From positions 248,001 through 312,000 of the forward strand of contig JAGTJL010000028.1 in the NCBI GenBank assembly GCA_020746875.1: 64,000 bases of DNA, read 5' to 3'. Below the pieces are notes generated by a model that made no database searches, was not told the DNA's origin, and saw only the letters and a list, made by a program, of their open reading frames with translations. Source of the stretch: Rhexocercosporidium sp. MPI-PUGE-AT-0058. Its lineage: Eukaryota; Ascomycota; Leotiomycetes; Helotiales. Below, in pieces: positions 35,076 to 47,146 of the stretch; the first letter of the stretch is position 1; every line of letters starts with the position of its first letter. Both the position numbers and the translations under genes were made by a program.

Positions 35076-35758
35076 TCATGTTTTGATGGGGGATGTTTGG
35101 TAGTCGAGGATACTTGTTGGAATTTTTGTCTCGAGGCTGGTACGCTCTTTATGAATCCGCAGGCTAAGCTCCGGCATTTCTATATCTCCAAGTTCCTGTA
35201 TTCTTCCTTCATTAATGATGTTTAAGACCAGATTACTCCATGGTGGCTGGCATCTCAGCGCCAATATTGATACGCTCCATTCAGGATTTCCTGTTATATA
35301 TCTTGTTACAAACGCGTGGCAACTTTCTATTGAGGAAGCCGGCATTATTAAAGAGAGTTTCTCCAGCTTTGGAAATTGGCATAGAAGGCGGACAATCCAT
35401 TCCTCATCTTCCCACTTCACCACTACTCGTGTGGCAGCCTTAAATAGTTCAAATAGGGAAGGATCAGGCCCAGCACCAGGAGCGAGCGTGTCGCAAGCAG
35501 CGTTAAAGTATTCCACGATTTTTCCGTTATATAAGAGCGGCTGGACTATTCTCAGGACTTCAAATCGAGATTCTCGATAACGAGGAAGTTAGGTGGAAGT
35601 TGTGAATCGGCTCTGAAGGAAAAGTCTTGACCGTTGTGCCTAATGGCGACCTGACGTGGATATAGGTAATAGACGTACTCCCAGATCCTTAAACGTATTT
35701 CTGTAGGCAGCAAAGGAAAAAGAGGGAATAGCAATGTTAAAGGTATTGCGGATGTCAT
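35076..35758 (-). CDS. 2EXR-domain protein (one frameshift)
   Basis: The start ATG at 35758 encodes MTSAIPLTLLFPLFPLLPTE, with the 2EXR hallmark F-x-x-F-x-x-L-P-x-E-I-R-x-x-I-W followed by YPRQVAIR. The family is a fungal module of unknown biochemical role, often in large paralogous sets. After QLPPNFL the frame meets a stop near 35552, while YRESRFEVLRIV, the next conserved block, lies in another frame from about 35582. One extra base near 35580-35583 joins them. The rest (EYFNAACDTL, FKAATRVVVKWEDEEW, LEKLSLIMP) runs to TGA at 35076-35078. Joined length is about 228 residues, normal for the family. A TATATATA stretch at about 35853-35860 lies 95-100 bases upstream of the ATG and could be a TATA box. 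Confidence 0.75.
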
Positions 35759-36484
35759 TGTATGATTTGCCTTGGTCAAATTGGTGTTGTAAATATAGTG
35801 GAAATTCTGATTGAAAGGTGGCGTTGGGCTCACAAATTTAAGCCACAAAACCTATATATAGAGGGGGCCAGAACGGTATCCCTCAGAAATAGAGAATCCT
35901 AGAATAATCCTCTCTAAAAATAGCCCTGGATTCAAAAACGGCTTATACCGAGTTGGAGTATGTGTTCTTAATTACCTTCACAACTTGGTAGGCGAGTTTG
36001 AGTCTCCTTAGTATCCATATCCTTTGTACACAGGAATGAAACATCGATCCCACGAGATTCCCGGACTATTTACACCATCTGATGAAAAGATTCAAAAGTC
36101 GTAGGTTAGGTAATATGCCTGAGACTTAAACAGTTACAGACAAGAGTTACTAAATATCAAGTATAAATTGAACAATACATTGAATGGTTATTCGGTCACT
36201 CTAGCTCTAATGATCGGGAGACACTTCCCAGAATCATTTCGAAGTCCAGCTTGGCTGGTTTAATAACACGTGCATCTAGCCGCAGTGAGAGGTTGGCCAG
36301 ACTTACCGGAAATAAATAGGAGCCGAAATGTAACACCCAATATTATACGCAGATGACCACTTTCCTCAATTTATTAATGCAATTTATACCAAAAACTAGG
36401 CTATAATCCAATCTAAACCAGTAGGGCACCTCTTATAACATCCCAAAGCACTTACCAAAGCTCCGTCCTCACCCAAAAGTACTT
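35759..36484. other. Intergenic region between the 2EXR gene and the membrane-protein gene
   Basis: Contains the 2EXR gene's putative TATA box (35853-35860) and the 3' flank of the downstream minus-strand gene. No other ORF is convincing. Confidence 0.6.
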
Positions 36485-37171
36485 CTAAGTCCGATTCCGC
36501 TTAGCCAGCGCTCTATCACGAGTTGTCTTCATCTTCTCTAAAATCCAGTGGTTGTAAACCAAATATAGCACAGTCATATTTCCGGTACACAAACCAATCA
36601 CGATGATCGTAATCTTGGCAGTGACGGACCAGTGCCCACCTTGAGCGGTGTAGATGTTGATAAGGGTAGTAATGAGGCCGGTAAGTGAGTGGAGTAGCCC
36701 AGGTCTTTGGATCATCCAGTTAGTGCTCTGTCTTTTGGGATAATCTCAGGAAACGTACAAAAATATGTTTCCAACCAGCCAAATGGCATTGTTCCGCCAT
36801 TTATACCATAACCAGCTTGTCCCAACTGTTCCAAAAAGGCAGCAGGCTCCTGCGATCACTAGAAGCCCCTTCTTAAGCGTATATTGAATAATCCTTCCAC
36901 CAGTACTACTTGCGAGAGTCTGCGAAGTTTTGAGAGAAGTAAAAGTCCCAGGAAATACGACATATCCCGCTAGTGTTAGCCATGAGAAAAATGCGGCACA
37001 GATGTTGTCCCAGGTTGGTGCTTGGTTCGCCTCGGTAGACTTGGCCATGTAGGGAGTCTCTGTTGTGAATGTTGTCTGAGGATCATGCTCCATTTCTTCC
37101 TCAAACTTCTCAAAGGATCCAGGCAGTGTTCTTGTTGGATCAACAGAGGTGGTGCTAGGTGAGGCACTCAT
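36485..37171 (-). CDS. Four-TM membrane protein, fungal-specific, intact (two exons)
   Basis: Exons 37171..36759 and 36704..36485 are separated by a 54-nt intron (donor GTACGT, branch-like CACTAAC, acceptor CCAAAG), phase 2. This gives 210 residues from ATG at 37171. The hydrophilic N-terminus (about 50 residues, Ser/Thr/Glu) is followed by four hydrophobic segments: DNICAAFFSWLTLAGYVVF, GLLVIAGACCLFGTVGTSWL, LPGLLHSLTGLITTLINIYT (spanning the splice junction) and AKITIIVIGLCTGNMTVLYL. A short basic tail (KTTRDRALAKRNRT) follows. The motif WLWYKWRNN precedes the junction. It resembles uncharacterised conserved membrane proteins of filamentous ascomycetes. No function can be assigned. Probably at the plasma membrane or an internal membrane; no signal decides. 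Confidence 0.82.
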
Positions 37172-37516
37172 TGTGGTTGTTGGCGATCCATCAAGTGTCG
37201 AACACGCCTTTTAATACCTCCAGCTGATGCTATTTCAGGAAGGGGCCGGTTTGGGTCCCCATATCATTACGTACAAATGCCGGCTGGTTTCATGGAGCCC
37301 TATAAGCTGGAAAGTGGCTTCCATGTCTAGTGGTTTACCTGTCATGTGAATCAGAGAGAGAATAAGTCTAATTCCTAAGTATAGAACACCACATTCGCGC
37401 GCTAATGCATCGATTTTCACATGGAAAAAACTCGCACGCCTTCAATCAGTGGAGTAACGGCGAGATATCCAGAGTCAGTTACCACCAGCTTTTCTCATTG
37501 TGATAGATATAAATGC
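37172..37516. other. Intergenic, 5' flank of the four-TM protein gene
   Basis: No supported feature. The overlapping plus-strand ORF at 37421-37783 lacks coding character. Confidence 0.5.
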
Positions 37517-37888
37517 CTACATGAACGTCCTCAAAGCTTTAACGGTCTCATGTTTTTTCCTCTCGAGGTTCACCTCCATCCCCCTATGGTTGCACCTCTC
37601 GTCGCCTCTGTTCACCCCACCGGACAATTCTGTGTTCTCTTGTACCGCAAGCTCCCCCAAGAAAAAATCTCTCAACCTGACCAGACCCTCGCCCTTTTCC
37701 ATTTCCTTATGAAAGCGCGGCCCAGCTTTTTCTCTTTGAAGGGATCGAATTGCAAGCTTTGCCTTTTGGTCTTCCCTTTCTAGACGGATTCTCTCCTCAG
37801 TTATCTTTGTTGTGAAACGTTGTCTATGAGATCCAGGGGAAGTGATCCCGAATACGTGTTCGGGTATTTGGATTCTCGCTAGTGCCAT
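37517..37888 (-). CDS. Doubtful small basic/acidic protein
   Basis: ATG at 37888 opens 123 codons rich in Arg, Glu and Lys (EERIRLEREDQKAKLAIRSL), a possible coiled coil. A GTAGGC sequence just before the stop could be an intron donor (TTCAT, then GTAGGC), so this may be a first exon. Overlapping ORFs on the plus strand are equally long but less plausible. No recognised family. Confidence 0.35.
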   Translation of the reverse strand: MALARIQIPEHVFGITSPGSHRQRFTTKITEERIRLEREDQKAKLAIRSLQREKAGPRFHKEMEKGEGLVRLRDFFLGELAVQENTELSGGVNRGDERCNHRGMEVNLERKKHETVKALRTFM

Positions 37889-38098
37889 AGTAACGATTCT
37901 AAGAAGTTTTTATGGTCTAAGGGTGAGGCATGTTGACTAGAGACTCTATTTGGCATTTAAGTCTCTTGTGCTGGAAGCCGTGCCATTAGTTCCACAAACA
38001 TGATCTTCCACGGGTCGGCCCGGAAATCACAACATAAAATTATTGGAGGCAGTGTAACACTAACTTCCCTCATTGGCTACACACATGATCTCACCTAA
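37889..38098. other. Intergenic region
   Basis: No supported feature. Confidence 0.4.
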
Positions 38099-38153
38099 GA
38101 GGTGCAGAGACAAGGGCGCAGAGACAGGGTGCAGAGACAAGGTGCAGAGACAG
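38099..38153. repeat. Short minisatellite, unit GGTGCAGAGACAA, four copies
   Basis: Four 13-14 base units differing by one or two bases each. Confidence 0.88.
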
Positions 38154-38494
38154 AGAATAGCTATTGCAGGGCGCAAACCTTACAGTAGCGCTTACAAATA
38201 TTACTTGACTGGGGATTGACTGCGCAGGTTTGGAGAGGCCGGTTCTGGCTCCGAAGCCAAACTTAGAATCGGCAATTGCTATACTGCGTCACAACTTTTT
38301 TGCCTCAGACCATGTCAGAGCGATTCCAAAGGGGAATCATGTATTTGATCGCGATAGCATTAGTGATAGTTGGAACAGGGAATGACATCATTGTTTGAAA
38401 TAGTGCTACCTAGAACTGTCCCAATCATATCACCATGCCGCACTTTGCCCACTGAGCGTGTTTGGAAAAACTCCTCGCTTGAACACGCTACCTA

Positions 38495-38640
38495 GGCATG
38501 CGAACCAGTGGGTAGGTTTTCGGGAATGTTACCGCAGTCCTTCGGTCTGGCTGGTAGATTCGAGTGATTCACGTTCCACAGTTCCATTATGCACTAAATT
38601 ACTACCCACAACCTTAGCCAACCGAGCTAAGACGGCCTTT
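38495..38640 (-). other. tRNA-like sequence, possible SINE head
   Basis: On the minus strand TTAGCTCGGTTGGCTAA (38630-38614) forms a D-arm: a 5-bp stem and 7-base loop that also matches a Pol III A box. Two B-box-like sequences follow: CACTCGAATC near 38560 and GGTTCGCATGCC near 38507. No 3' acceptor strand pairs with the 5' side, so it is not a normal tRNA gene. Confidence 0.35.
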
Positions 38641-38689
38641 ATAAAAATGGATGAGGACAACTTTTCAGGGTGATAGTTGAAAAGGGAAG

Positions 38690-38745
38690 ACAATAAAGAG
38701 GAGAAAATGGAGGGGGAGGGGAGGAGGGAAGGGGGAAGGGGGGCT
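38690..38745 (+). repeat. Purine-rich, G-rich tract
   Basis: Several runs of four to six G with A between (GGAGGGGGAGGGGAGG type). It has G-quadruplex potential. Confidence 0.7.
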
Positions 38746-38868
38746 GAACGCAAAGACATTTTTCCAGTACCAGCGAAAAATAAATAAATCATTACTAGTA
38801 GACTAAAACTCTACGCCTTTATCCCTTTCTAAAAACATAAGAGACTTTCTTATTCTTTTATATAAAAC

Positions 38869-40030
38869 TCATTTTTTTCTGCGCCTCTTGCTAGAGCCGG
38901 CCTCCTCGGGTAAGTAGTAAACATAGCCCTTTAAACGAGATAAAGGTTCAGCTCGAGCTATTGCTTCTACCCAATCCTCCCTACGAGGATCCTGATGACC
39001 TTCGTCTTGATGACCGTCGTCCTGATGACTTTGGTCTTAATGACTTTGATCCTGATGACTTTAATCCTAGCTTTTCTGAGATGCGGTATGTCGCTGTGCC
39101 TTTTGTAGCATTCTCTATACTCTTTTAAACATCTTTACTCGACTCGGCTACTGACTTTGCGATTAGCCTTATTGCTTTAGACTGGCCTATATTTATAACT
39201 TATCTTAGACCTATAGTTATTTTAATTGCTCCGGATCGCCTAGCATCTGTGATTGCTCTTACATTTGTAAATTGACCTGGAGCTGCGCTTGTGGTTGACC
39301 TTTTTCCTGTGAATCTTGAATCTGTGCCTATGGTTAATTTTGCTGTTACAAACTACCTGGTATTGGAATAGTACTTTAGAGTTATGCCTGCTGCATTTCA
39401 CGTAAGATCGCTGCTATCTGGGTATGAACCTCGAAGAGTTTAGCTTAAAAGGCGGTAATACTGTGCTTAGTTAGACTTTGGACGTTAATATATTGGAAGG
39501 GCTCGAGGACTTGAATTAAGGGATAACTTTATAACTTATATGCCTAAGCTAGAGATCGCTGGAGCTGAAGTTAATCGGTCTGCTCTGCTATAGTGATTTA
39601 GTCATGAGCTATAGCTACACCCTCGAATCCCCTTATTTGCCACCGCACTTGGCATGCGATATTAACGGTATATATAATGTGACTGCCTAGTGTGGCTTTT
39701 ATTGCGAAGAGTGTAGACTATACGAACGGTATATTATTTTAAATGAACATTTACTAAACTCGTGGTTGTAGGCCTTTATTTATCTTCTTATGGCCATCCT
39801 TAAGCCCTTGCTAATAGCCAATAAAACCGTTAACATCCGTTTTAACTTCACAAACTAGGCTCGGATTACTAATAGTAAGCAATATAAGTCTTACTCCTAG
39901 GATAGGTTGCAGGGTATAGTGTTTAATGAGCTCGCAATTAATGCGGACTATTGTTCTGGATCGAGGTAGGCTTTCTTTATGGTGGGAAAGAGGGGGCTAA
40001 AGAGAAGGATACTGATAAGAGGATCCGGGA
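38869..40030 (-). pseudogene. Unidentified RIP-degraded coding remnant
   Basis: One minus-strand frame is coding-like over about 380 codons with stops at former Gln positions. The end is clear: EDWVEAIARAEPLSRLKGYV, then YYLPEE and a basic tail KRRRKK before TGA at 38871-38869. Upstream is a 15-bp tandem repeat coding Q-D-x-x-H units, a Gln-rich stretch, and NVQSLTKHSITAF with IAAILREMQQA. The 5' part near 39.9-40.0 kb reads KESLPRSRTIVRINCELI. I do not recognise the family. Likely a degraded mobile-element gene rather than a host gene, because of the stop pattern and surroundings. Confidence 0.45.
38990..39066. repeat. 15-bp coding tandem repeat, about five copies
   Basis: Unit TCCTGATGACTTTGG with variations; its length is a multiple of three. 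On the minus strand it encodes Q-D-x-x-H-like pentapeptides within the remnant at 38869-40030. Confidence 0.85.
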
Positions 40031-40536
40031 TTTAGTCGTATGAATTCTTGGAGAAGTGATGGCGGAGGTAAGGAATGATGAAGGATAAATAATGAATGTA
40101 AAAAAATAAGAATGTGGGATTAAGATGCAGATGTTATTGATTTTAAATTGTTTAAGTGTTTCTTAGCCTTTTAAAAAACAATAAAAACTAGTTTTTCTAG
40201 GATGTATTAAGCGGTTACTATTTAATCTCTCTCGCTAATCTATTTAGAAGCATTAGACCAGCAAAATCTTAACGAGTTAACGTTCACACCATCTTCACGA
40301 TCTATGAATTATACCTATAGCTTAGCGCAGCACTAAGACTTCTCCGATGATTTTTACTTATTAGAAGCGTGATAAACCATATAGAGAAATTAAGGCGGGA
40401 TATTGCCAAGGCTATCCCGCAGTCCAATCCAATCTCTGGCTTGAAGAGTGGGGATCTCCGAACAGGGTGAAGAGGTTAAGGATAGGGAACAGAACTGAAC
40501 AGTCTCGAGAGTGTATAGCATTGGGGGTTATTGGGA

Positions 40537-40590
40537 GTGTGAACAGGGCGCAGCACTAAGGGTGTGAATAAGGTACAGAGCTGAGGGTGT
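40537..40590. repeat. 25-bp tandem duplication in a purine-rich region
   Basis: Two 25-base units (40537-40561 and 40562-40586) followed by a partial third. The adjoining 40590-40735 is a long purine-rich stretch (GAGACAGGAGAGAGACAAGG type). Confidence 0.8.
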
Positions 40591-40735
40591 AGGGAAAGAT
40601 AAAGAAGAGCCGTAAGGGTAACATGGGGATGACATAAGGGAGACATAAGTAGATAGGGAAAATATGGGAGAGACAGGAGAGAGACAAGGGAGAGAATAGG
40701 GGATAGATATAAGATAGATAAAGAAAGACAAAGTA

Positions 40736-41816
40736 TAAAAAGTGCTTTATTCTAAATTTAATAGTTTTTGAAAATGAATTTAAACGAGAACTTTAAGTAA
40801 GTATTTTAAAGGCGTCATCCGGCCATCCCAACGAATAATCAGTTTCCTACTAGGTGCCATTACCTAACATTTTATATAGTCACGTGGTCGCTTCCTTTGT
40901 TTACCTTCGTGCGCTTAGGAGGACCACTCACTTCCCTCTGCCTATAGAGCTTTTCCAATAACATTCAAATTAGTCTTTAAGATATAATGTGTATTTGTAA
41001 AATAAAGCAGAATCCATATTACTTAAATTAATTAAATTTGAAAAAAAGAAAAAAGAGAAATAAAAAAAAAGGCGCAAAAGCCTATTGAGGACCTCAAAAA
41101 CCGTACGAGTTACAGTAATGCGCCGTTCTTAATTTTCATTAAGTTAGAGCCGAACAGGAAATAACAATGCTAACAGCACCTAGGCTAAATGAAATTGCTT
41201 TTTAATAAGGTCCGCTTTATAGGCTGTTTTTAATCTATAAGAGGAGTGCAGCTTTCTTCCGTTGCATTCGCTTTATAAATAGGAAGAGGTTCGTTAACGA
41301 CGGCCTAAGATATACAACTTTCGCAAAGTTAAGGTTATAGAGATTTAAGTTTAAGTACCGGAGGCCTTTAGGCCACTAATTCGAACGGCATTGTAATTTT
41401 ATATTTGGGCTTGGCCTTAGCTAATGAATAAAGGTAGCGAGTAATGCGTCGAACCTTTGACTGCCGCTTATATCTAAAGAACTAGTAGTGTCGCTGGACT
41501 TTATAGCCGTTATTAAGAATTATAATATTTACATTTAGAATAAAAGAAATATAAAAAATGTCGGTAATATTATAAATTTTAATTAAGACTTTCGTTTTTT
41601 ATAATATAAAGGAGAAACTTAGTGTCTCGTTAATACTTGAAGTGTAATTAAACATATATATTAAACTCTGAATTTAATTTAAGTAAAGTCGGGATTTTAG
41701 GTATTGTAGTATTAAAGCTTGGCCTAAGTTATATATGTGCGGGTACTTTAAATAAGGCGCATATATAATAAAAACGATATTTAATACCTCCTTTTCGTTA
41801 TTAACGCGGGTTATTG
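40736..41816. other. AT-rich sequence without gene
   Basis: TCACGTGG at about 40883 and A-rich runs at 41040-41070. Otherwise degraded repeat sequence flanking the inverted giant element. Confidence 0.4.
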
Positions 41817-42031
41817 TAAAGGCTATAATAAATAAAGAAGGAAGCACGGCGCAAGGCACTAGGCAAAGAGCCTAATAACTCTAAGAGGTTAAGATTTAAA
41901 GTAAAAAAGTGTTTAATTCTTTTAATTTTATATAAGGGAAGGGCCTCTTATATAAACCTTTAAAGATTATATGCCTAATTCCTTAAATAACGCCTTAAGC
42001 ATTATTTCCTAATTAAAATCGCCACTTTATA
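41817..42031 (-). repeat. 3' LTR of giant retrotransposon copy 2
   Basis: 215 bp, reverse complement of the copy 1 LTR; the outer end TG is mutated to TA. Confidence 0.9.
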
Positions 42032-42254
42032 TTCGCCTTTAATTATAATAAATAGTCGCCCCCGACCACTTCCGCCTACTTGTGGCTCGACTTATTAAAA
42101 GAAGAAAAAAAAGAAAAAAAGAAAAGAAAATTTTTTTAAAGTAAAAAAAAAATAACGCCAGACTTTTTTATTTTAATATCCTTTTTAATTTATATTAAAA
42201 TAAATAAAAGAAAGAAGTTTAGTTAATTAATAATATATATTAACTTATAATCTA

Positions 42255-45200
42255 GGCTTAAGAATGCTTTTTGCCCTTCTTTATAACTTAAATTAAAGTT
42301 GCTTCGGCATTACGCTTATTTTTCGCTTTAAGAGTAAGGGACTTATTTCCGTTTAAATCTTTCTTTAAAATAAGTAAAATATAACTAACCTTTTTTAATT
42401 TATTTTTTTATAATTTGCCGTTGTTATTATAAAAGACATCTTCTAGTAGCTAATACTTAATAATAAGAATAAGTAATCTTTAAAGAGGTGTCGTTAGTCT
42501 TTTAAGTTTTAAATTATTAACTTTAAGACTAAGCTTAATTTTTGGCTTATTAAAGAGGCTTGAAGGTCCACCGGTTAATGCTTTACAAGTCGCGGCAGTA
42601 TCTTCTGCTATCAGTCGATTTATGAGCTTATTGTTCTTTACTCTTCGAGCCTCTCTTCGAGCCTCATCTTTTAAGTCGATTTCGCTAAAGCTTATAACCC
42701 TTAAACTTAGTCTTATAACTTCCTTTATTATAATTAATTTTTTAAGAGTAACGTATTAAATCTTAAAAGCCGTAATTCTTAAGTTAAGATTAAGGGTTAT
42801 AATTACGGTTTCCCGCTTATTCTTATCCACGGGATTAAGGGTTTGCTTTAAATTTACTTAAAAACTTACGTTAGGCGTTAATATAAATACTCCTTTACTT
42901 ATAGCGACTTATAGTCCGGGATTAAGAGTTAAATTAGCCATAACTTTATCCTCCGAGTCTTAGTCTAAAACATTTTCCGACTTCGACTATCTTAAGAGTT
43001 CTTTTATTTTAACGTTATAGCTTATTTTACTTAACTCTTTTAAGATTATAAAATCGATAATATTATTAGCCTTAATAGGTTTAGTCTTTTTAGTTTAAAG
43101 TGTTTAAGACTTTTTTCTATATAATTATTTTTTTTACTTTCGAATCTGAATTTAAGCTTTATATATAATAATATATTAAAGAGATTTATACTTTTAAAGA
43201 TATACGGATAATTCCTTTCTTTTAAAATTAAAGAGGTGACGGGCTTTCTTAATAATAAAGGGGTTAGTCTAAGGTAGTCGTCTTATAAAAGCATTAGACA
43301 ACGGACCTAGTCTTATTACAAAAACTACAGCCGAGAATAATACGTAAGTCTCTGATTTTACTTCTTATCGAGGGACCGGGGGATGCTATAATTAGAAGAT
43401 AAACAATATAAGCTTATTTATTAAGACTTTATTTTTTAGATTATATTTATTTATAATTATAATATAATTATTAAAAAATACGATAAAATCTATAACGTCT
43501 TTTTATTCCGTTTTAATAGCTAAGCGTAAGATAAACCCTTGTCTTATTAAAAGCGAAAATAAAAGTGTATTATTTCCGAGCGATTTAAATAAAAAGTCCT
43601 TAATTTAAGCGTATTAAGCGTATTTCGAAATTACGCCTTTTTTTCCTAAGTTAATAATATAAAAACGCTTATTTGACTTTTTATTAATAATAATATTAAT
43701 ATATAAATAAAAGATAAAATAACCGGAAATATATTTAATAAGTGCTTAATTAATTAGAATAAAATAGTAATTAAGAATTCATAAAGTCATTAACGTAACT
43801 CTTAATTTAAGATTATAAATGGATTTAGCTTTTTAATTGTCCTTAATATTAGCTTTTATAAAGTTAATTACGTTATAAGCTTTAATTCCGGGACAAATTA
43901 AAACTTTAAAATAAGCAATAAGTCTGGGATTATTATTCTTTCGACTTGCTAAAGTAATAAAATATAATTTATAATCTTAGCGAAGACATTATTAAAAAAT
44001 ACTATAAATTATATTATATATAAAGGCAATTGACGGACTAGTCTTACTTATGTTTTAATAATAAAATTAATACATTTTAAATTCTAATTTAAAAAGGCTA
44101 ATAAGTTTGGCCTTTTTAAAATCAAAAGAGAAGACATACTTAATATTAAGCGAGAAGTCTAAGACGAAGTAATTAGACTTCTCGAGTATGTTAAGAGCCT
44201 TTAATATTAAGTATTATTCTCGAAGGTCTTTAGTCTATCTTAAATTTAAAGCTTATACTAAGGCTTTTACGGTTAATTTAAAGTTCGAATAGCTTAATTA
44301 TATTTTATACTTTATATTTTCCGCGTCTTTAAACTTTTTAAACATTTTAATAAAATTAAGATTAAGGCGAAAGGTTTCCGAGTCTTTTTTATAATTTTTA
44401 AATTATTAAATGTTTTTTTAGACTTTTATAATCTTTAATTCCTTTTATAATATATTATAGTAATTTATAAAGTATTAAATATAAAACGCGTATATTATTT
44501 CTCTTTTCTTTTTTTCTTATGTATTGATTCGTTTTATAATAAAATACTTTGCGAATCGCAAGCGGACCGCCAGTAGTAAATTTATCTCGAACGAGTCTTC
44601 GAATTCTAAAATAACCTTAATTAATTCTAAGATTTTATAATAATAGCTTTTAATATTTAATTTAATATTAAATATATTATATCTTTCTTTTAAGAAAACC
44701 CTAACGGCAACCCTTAATTTAAAATTATAAGTTCTTTTAATAATGCCTTTAACTAGCTTTACGACACTTATAATATAAATAAGATTAAATTCGGCTTTAA
44801 AAAGCGTATAAAGTTTTAAGGCATAACGCTAAACACAGTCTATTGCCGCAGCCAGTAAATCCTCCTCTATTAACTTAACTCCTACCTTAAAGGCATCCTT
44901 TTAAAGTCGACCTCGCTCGGCGTCCATATATTTAATAATAAAGTCTTATAATTTCTTAAGAAAATTAAAGACTATATAAGTAAATTAATTACTTAACTAT
45001 TTCGGAGGAGGTTTAACTAGCGAATTATAGCTAGTAATATTAAACGGGGTTAAGTCGGGGAGTTAATTTATAAAAGGAATTAAAATTAACTTTTTTATAA
45101 CTTCTTTTAAGGATTTAATTAATATAAAGACCCGAGTTTCCTTTTATTAATTAGACTTTAGTATAAAATTTAATACGAAATCTTTTAAAAAATCTCGAAT

Positions 45201-46514
45201 CACAGGCTCTTCGACTTCTAAGCCAAGATTATTAATAAGAAAGACTTCGATCGGCTTATAAAGCTCGGAAAAATTAATTAAAGTTTTAAAAAGAGAAGTT
45301 ATAAAAACTATAAAAGGCGGGGCTAGGTTTATAACTTTATCGACTTTTAATCCGGGATTAAGAGTTATAATTAATCGTTCGACTGCTTTAAGAGCTTTAG
45401 TTTTTAATTTAGGATCCGGGGTCGGAGACGCTAGACTAATTATTTAAGAGGTAACGACTTTTAATCCGAGATTAAGAGTTATAATTAATTACTTTACTTC
45501 TTTAAGAACAACTTCTTACTTAATAACTATAAAGATATACGTCTTACTTTCATTTAAAAAGTCTCTTAATAACACGGTCTTATTCTTATCCGTAAAAACA
45601 AAGAGCTTATAACGGGAAACTTTGAATTTAATCTTAATAAAGGCTTTATTTAATAAAAGAGTTTAAATTTTCTTAAAGAAGTCTGCGTCATTCTTTTACG
45701 CTATCCAGTATTAATTAATAATATTAAGCAAAAGTCTAATACTCTTCCGACTTCTTAGCGCGCCTCCTCCTTCGATCCGCTTTAATTAGGCTTTATCGAA
45801 AATAAACTTATTTAAGGCTTTAATTATTAAGAAAAACGGCTTAACTTTCTCTATTAGCGTAATAAGCTAGCCTTAGGCTTTATTCTTATTTATTACTTTT
45901 ATATAGTATTTTCGAAACATCTTTACTTAATTAAAAATAAATAAATAATTAAGCCTCTTTTCACTCTTAGACCGCTTGTCTTTTTTATTTATTATATTTT
46001 AAACTCGGTCGTAAAAGTTCTTATTACTTTAGTTATATTCCTCTTTATCGAACCCTTTCTTTTTTATTAAGTGCTTAATAATTATATTATATTAATTAAC
46101 AAAATTATTATTCTTTACTTTTAAGGCCTACTTAATATTTTTATTTCTTATACTTATTAAGAGTCGTTTTTCGTCCGGCCTAAAGGTATTAAGGACCTTT
46201 TTAATTTCGGCAGTCGAAGTTAACGTTTTTCTTTTAAAAGGAATAGAAAACACAAGTCTTAATTTAAGATTACGAGTTCGCTTTGTAATAGCTTTAAATT
46301 TAGACTTTATTAATATAACTAGTTTCTTAAAGCTTTTAGCGCTTAAACCTTTAATTAAATTAAACTCGAATGAAAGTCCGGCAACTTCTTAAACTTCGTT
46401 ATTTAATATATCTCCTATTATAGCCGCTAGGCTAATAGCGACACGCTTTATAATTAATAAGCCGGAATTATAAGTTGCCTTTAGCCGGTTTCTCACTCGA
46501 TTTAATTTAAATGG
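42255..46514 (-). pseudogene. ORF3 remnant of copy 2
   Basis: Position-for-position counterpart of 8433-12692. Stretches such as 42570-42710 remain nearly identical to 12240-12380. Mutated palindromes are visible near 42788, 42920, 45356, 45470 and 46548, often as TTAATCC...GGATTAA. Confidence 0.8.
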
Positions 46515-47146
46515 CATTTTATAAGTAATTTAACTCTTAATCCGGGATTACAAGTCAAATTCGGCCGGATTTCCCGACTTAAGGTGGCTTTCGAGGTTTT
46601 TTATAAAAACGTGGCCTAAATTAAGGATTTTTAAAATTTAATATAATTAATATAAGAAATTAAAAGTAAGATATAAGGAGGGCTAGTTTAAGTACTCCTT
46701 AAGCGAGCTTATTAATCCTTTTACTTTAAAGAGTTGCTTCTCTTCTTATAATATATAATAAAGTTATTAACTTATTTTTAATTAAGAAACTAATGCTTTT
46801 TATAATGTTTACTTTTTAAATAAACACACGTGACTTTAAATTAAATAAAGTAAATAAACAATCTTAAGCGAGAGGCATTCTAATCCCGCTTAAGAGGTAA
46901 TAATTATTAATAAAAGAAAGCAATTAAAAACTTAAGAAAAAAGAAAAAATATATAAGATTTAGCTTTTTATATTAAAATTTAAAAGAAAAAGCTTTTAAA
47001 AATAAAAAATAAAAAATAAAATAAAAGACGAAACGTAATAAGGCGTTTGAAATACTTAAAAATACACGCAATATAACTAAAAGAGAATAAATAAAAAAAG
47101 TAAATAAAATTAAAAACTACAAAAACTATTAAAACACTCATTCTTA

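Noticed and set aside
37421..37783. 120-codon plus-strand ORF
   Set aside because: Overlaps a more plausible charged minus-strand ORF and has no domain or splice support.
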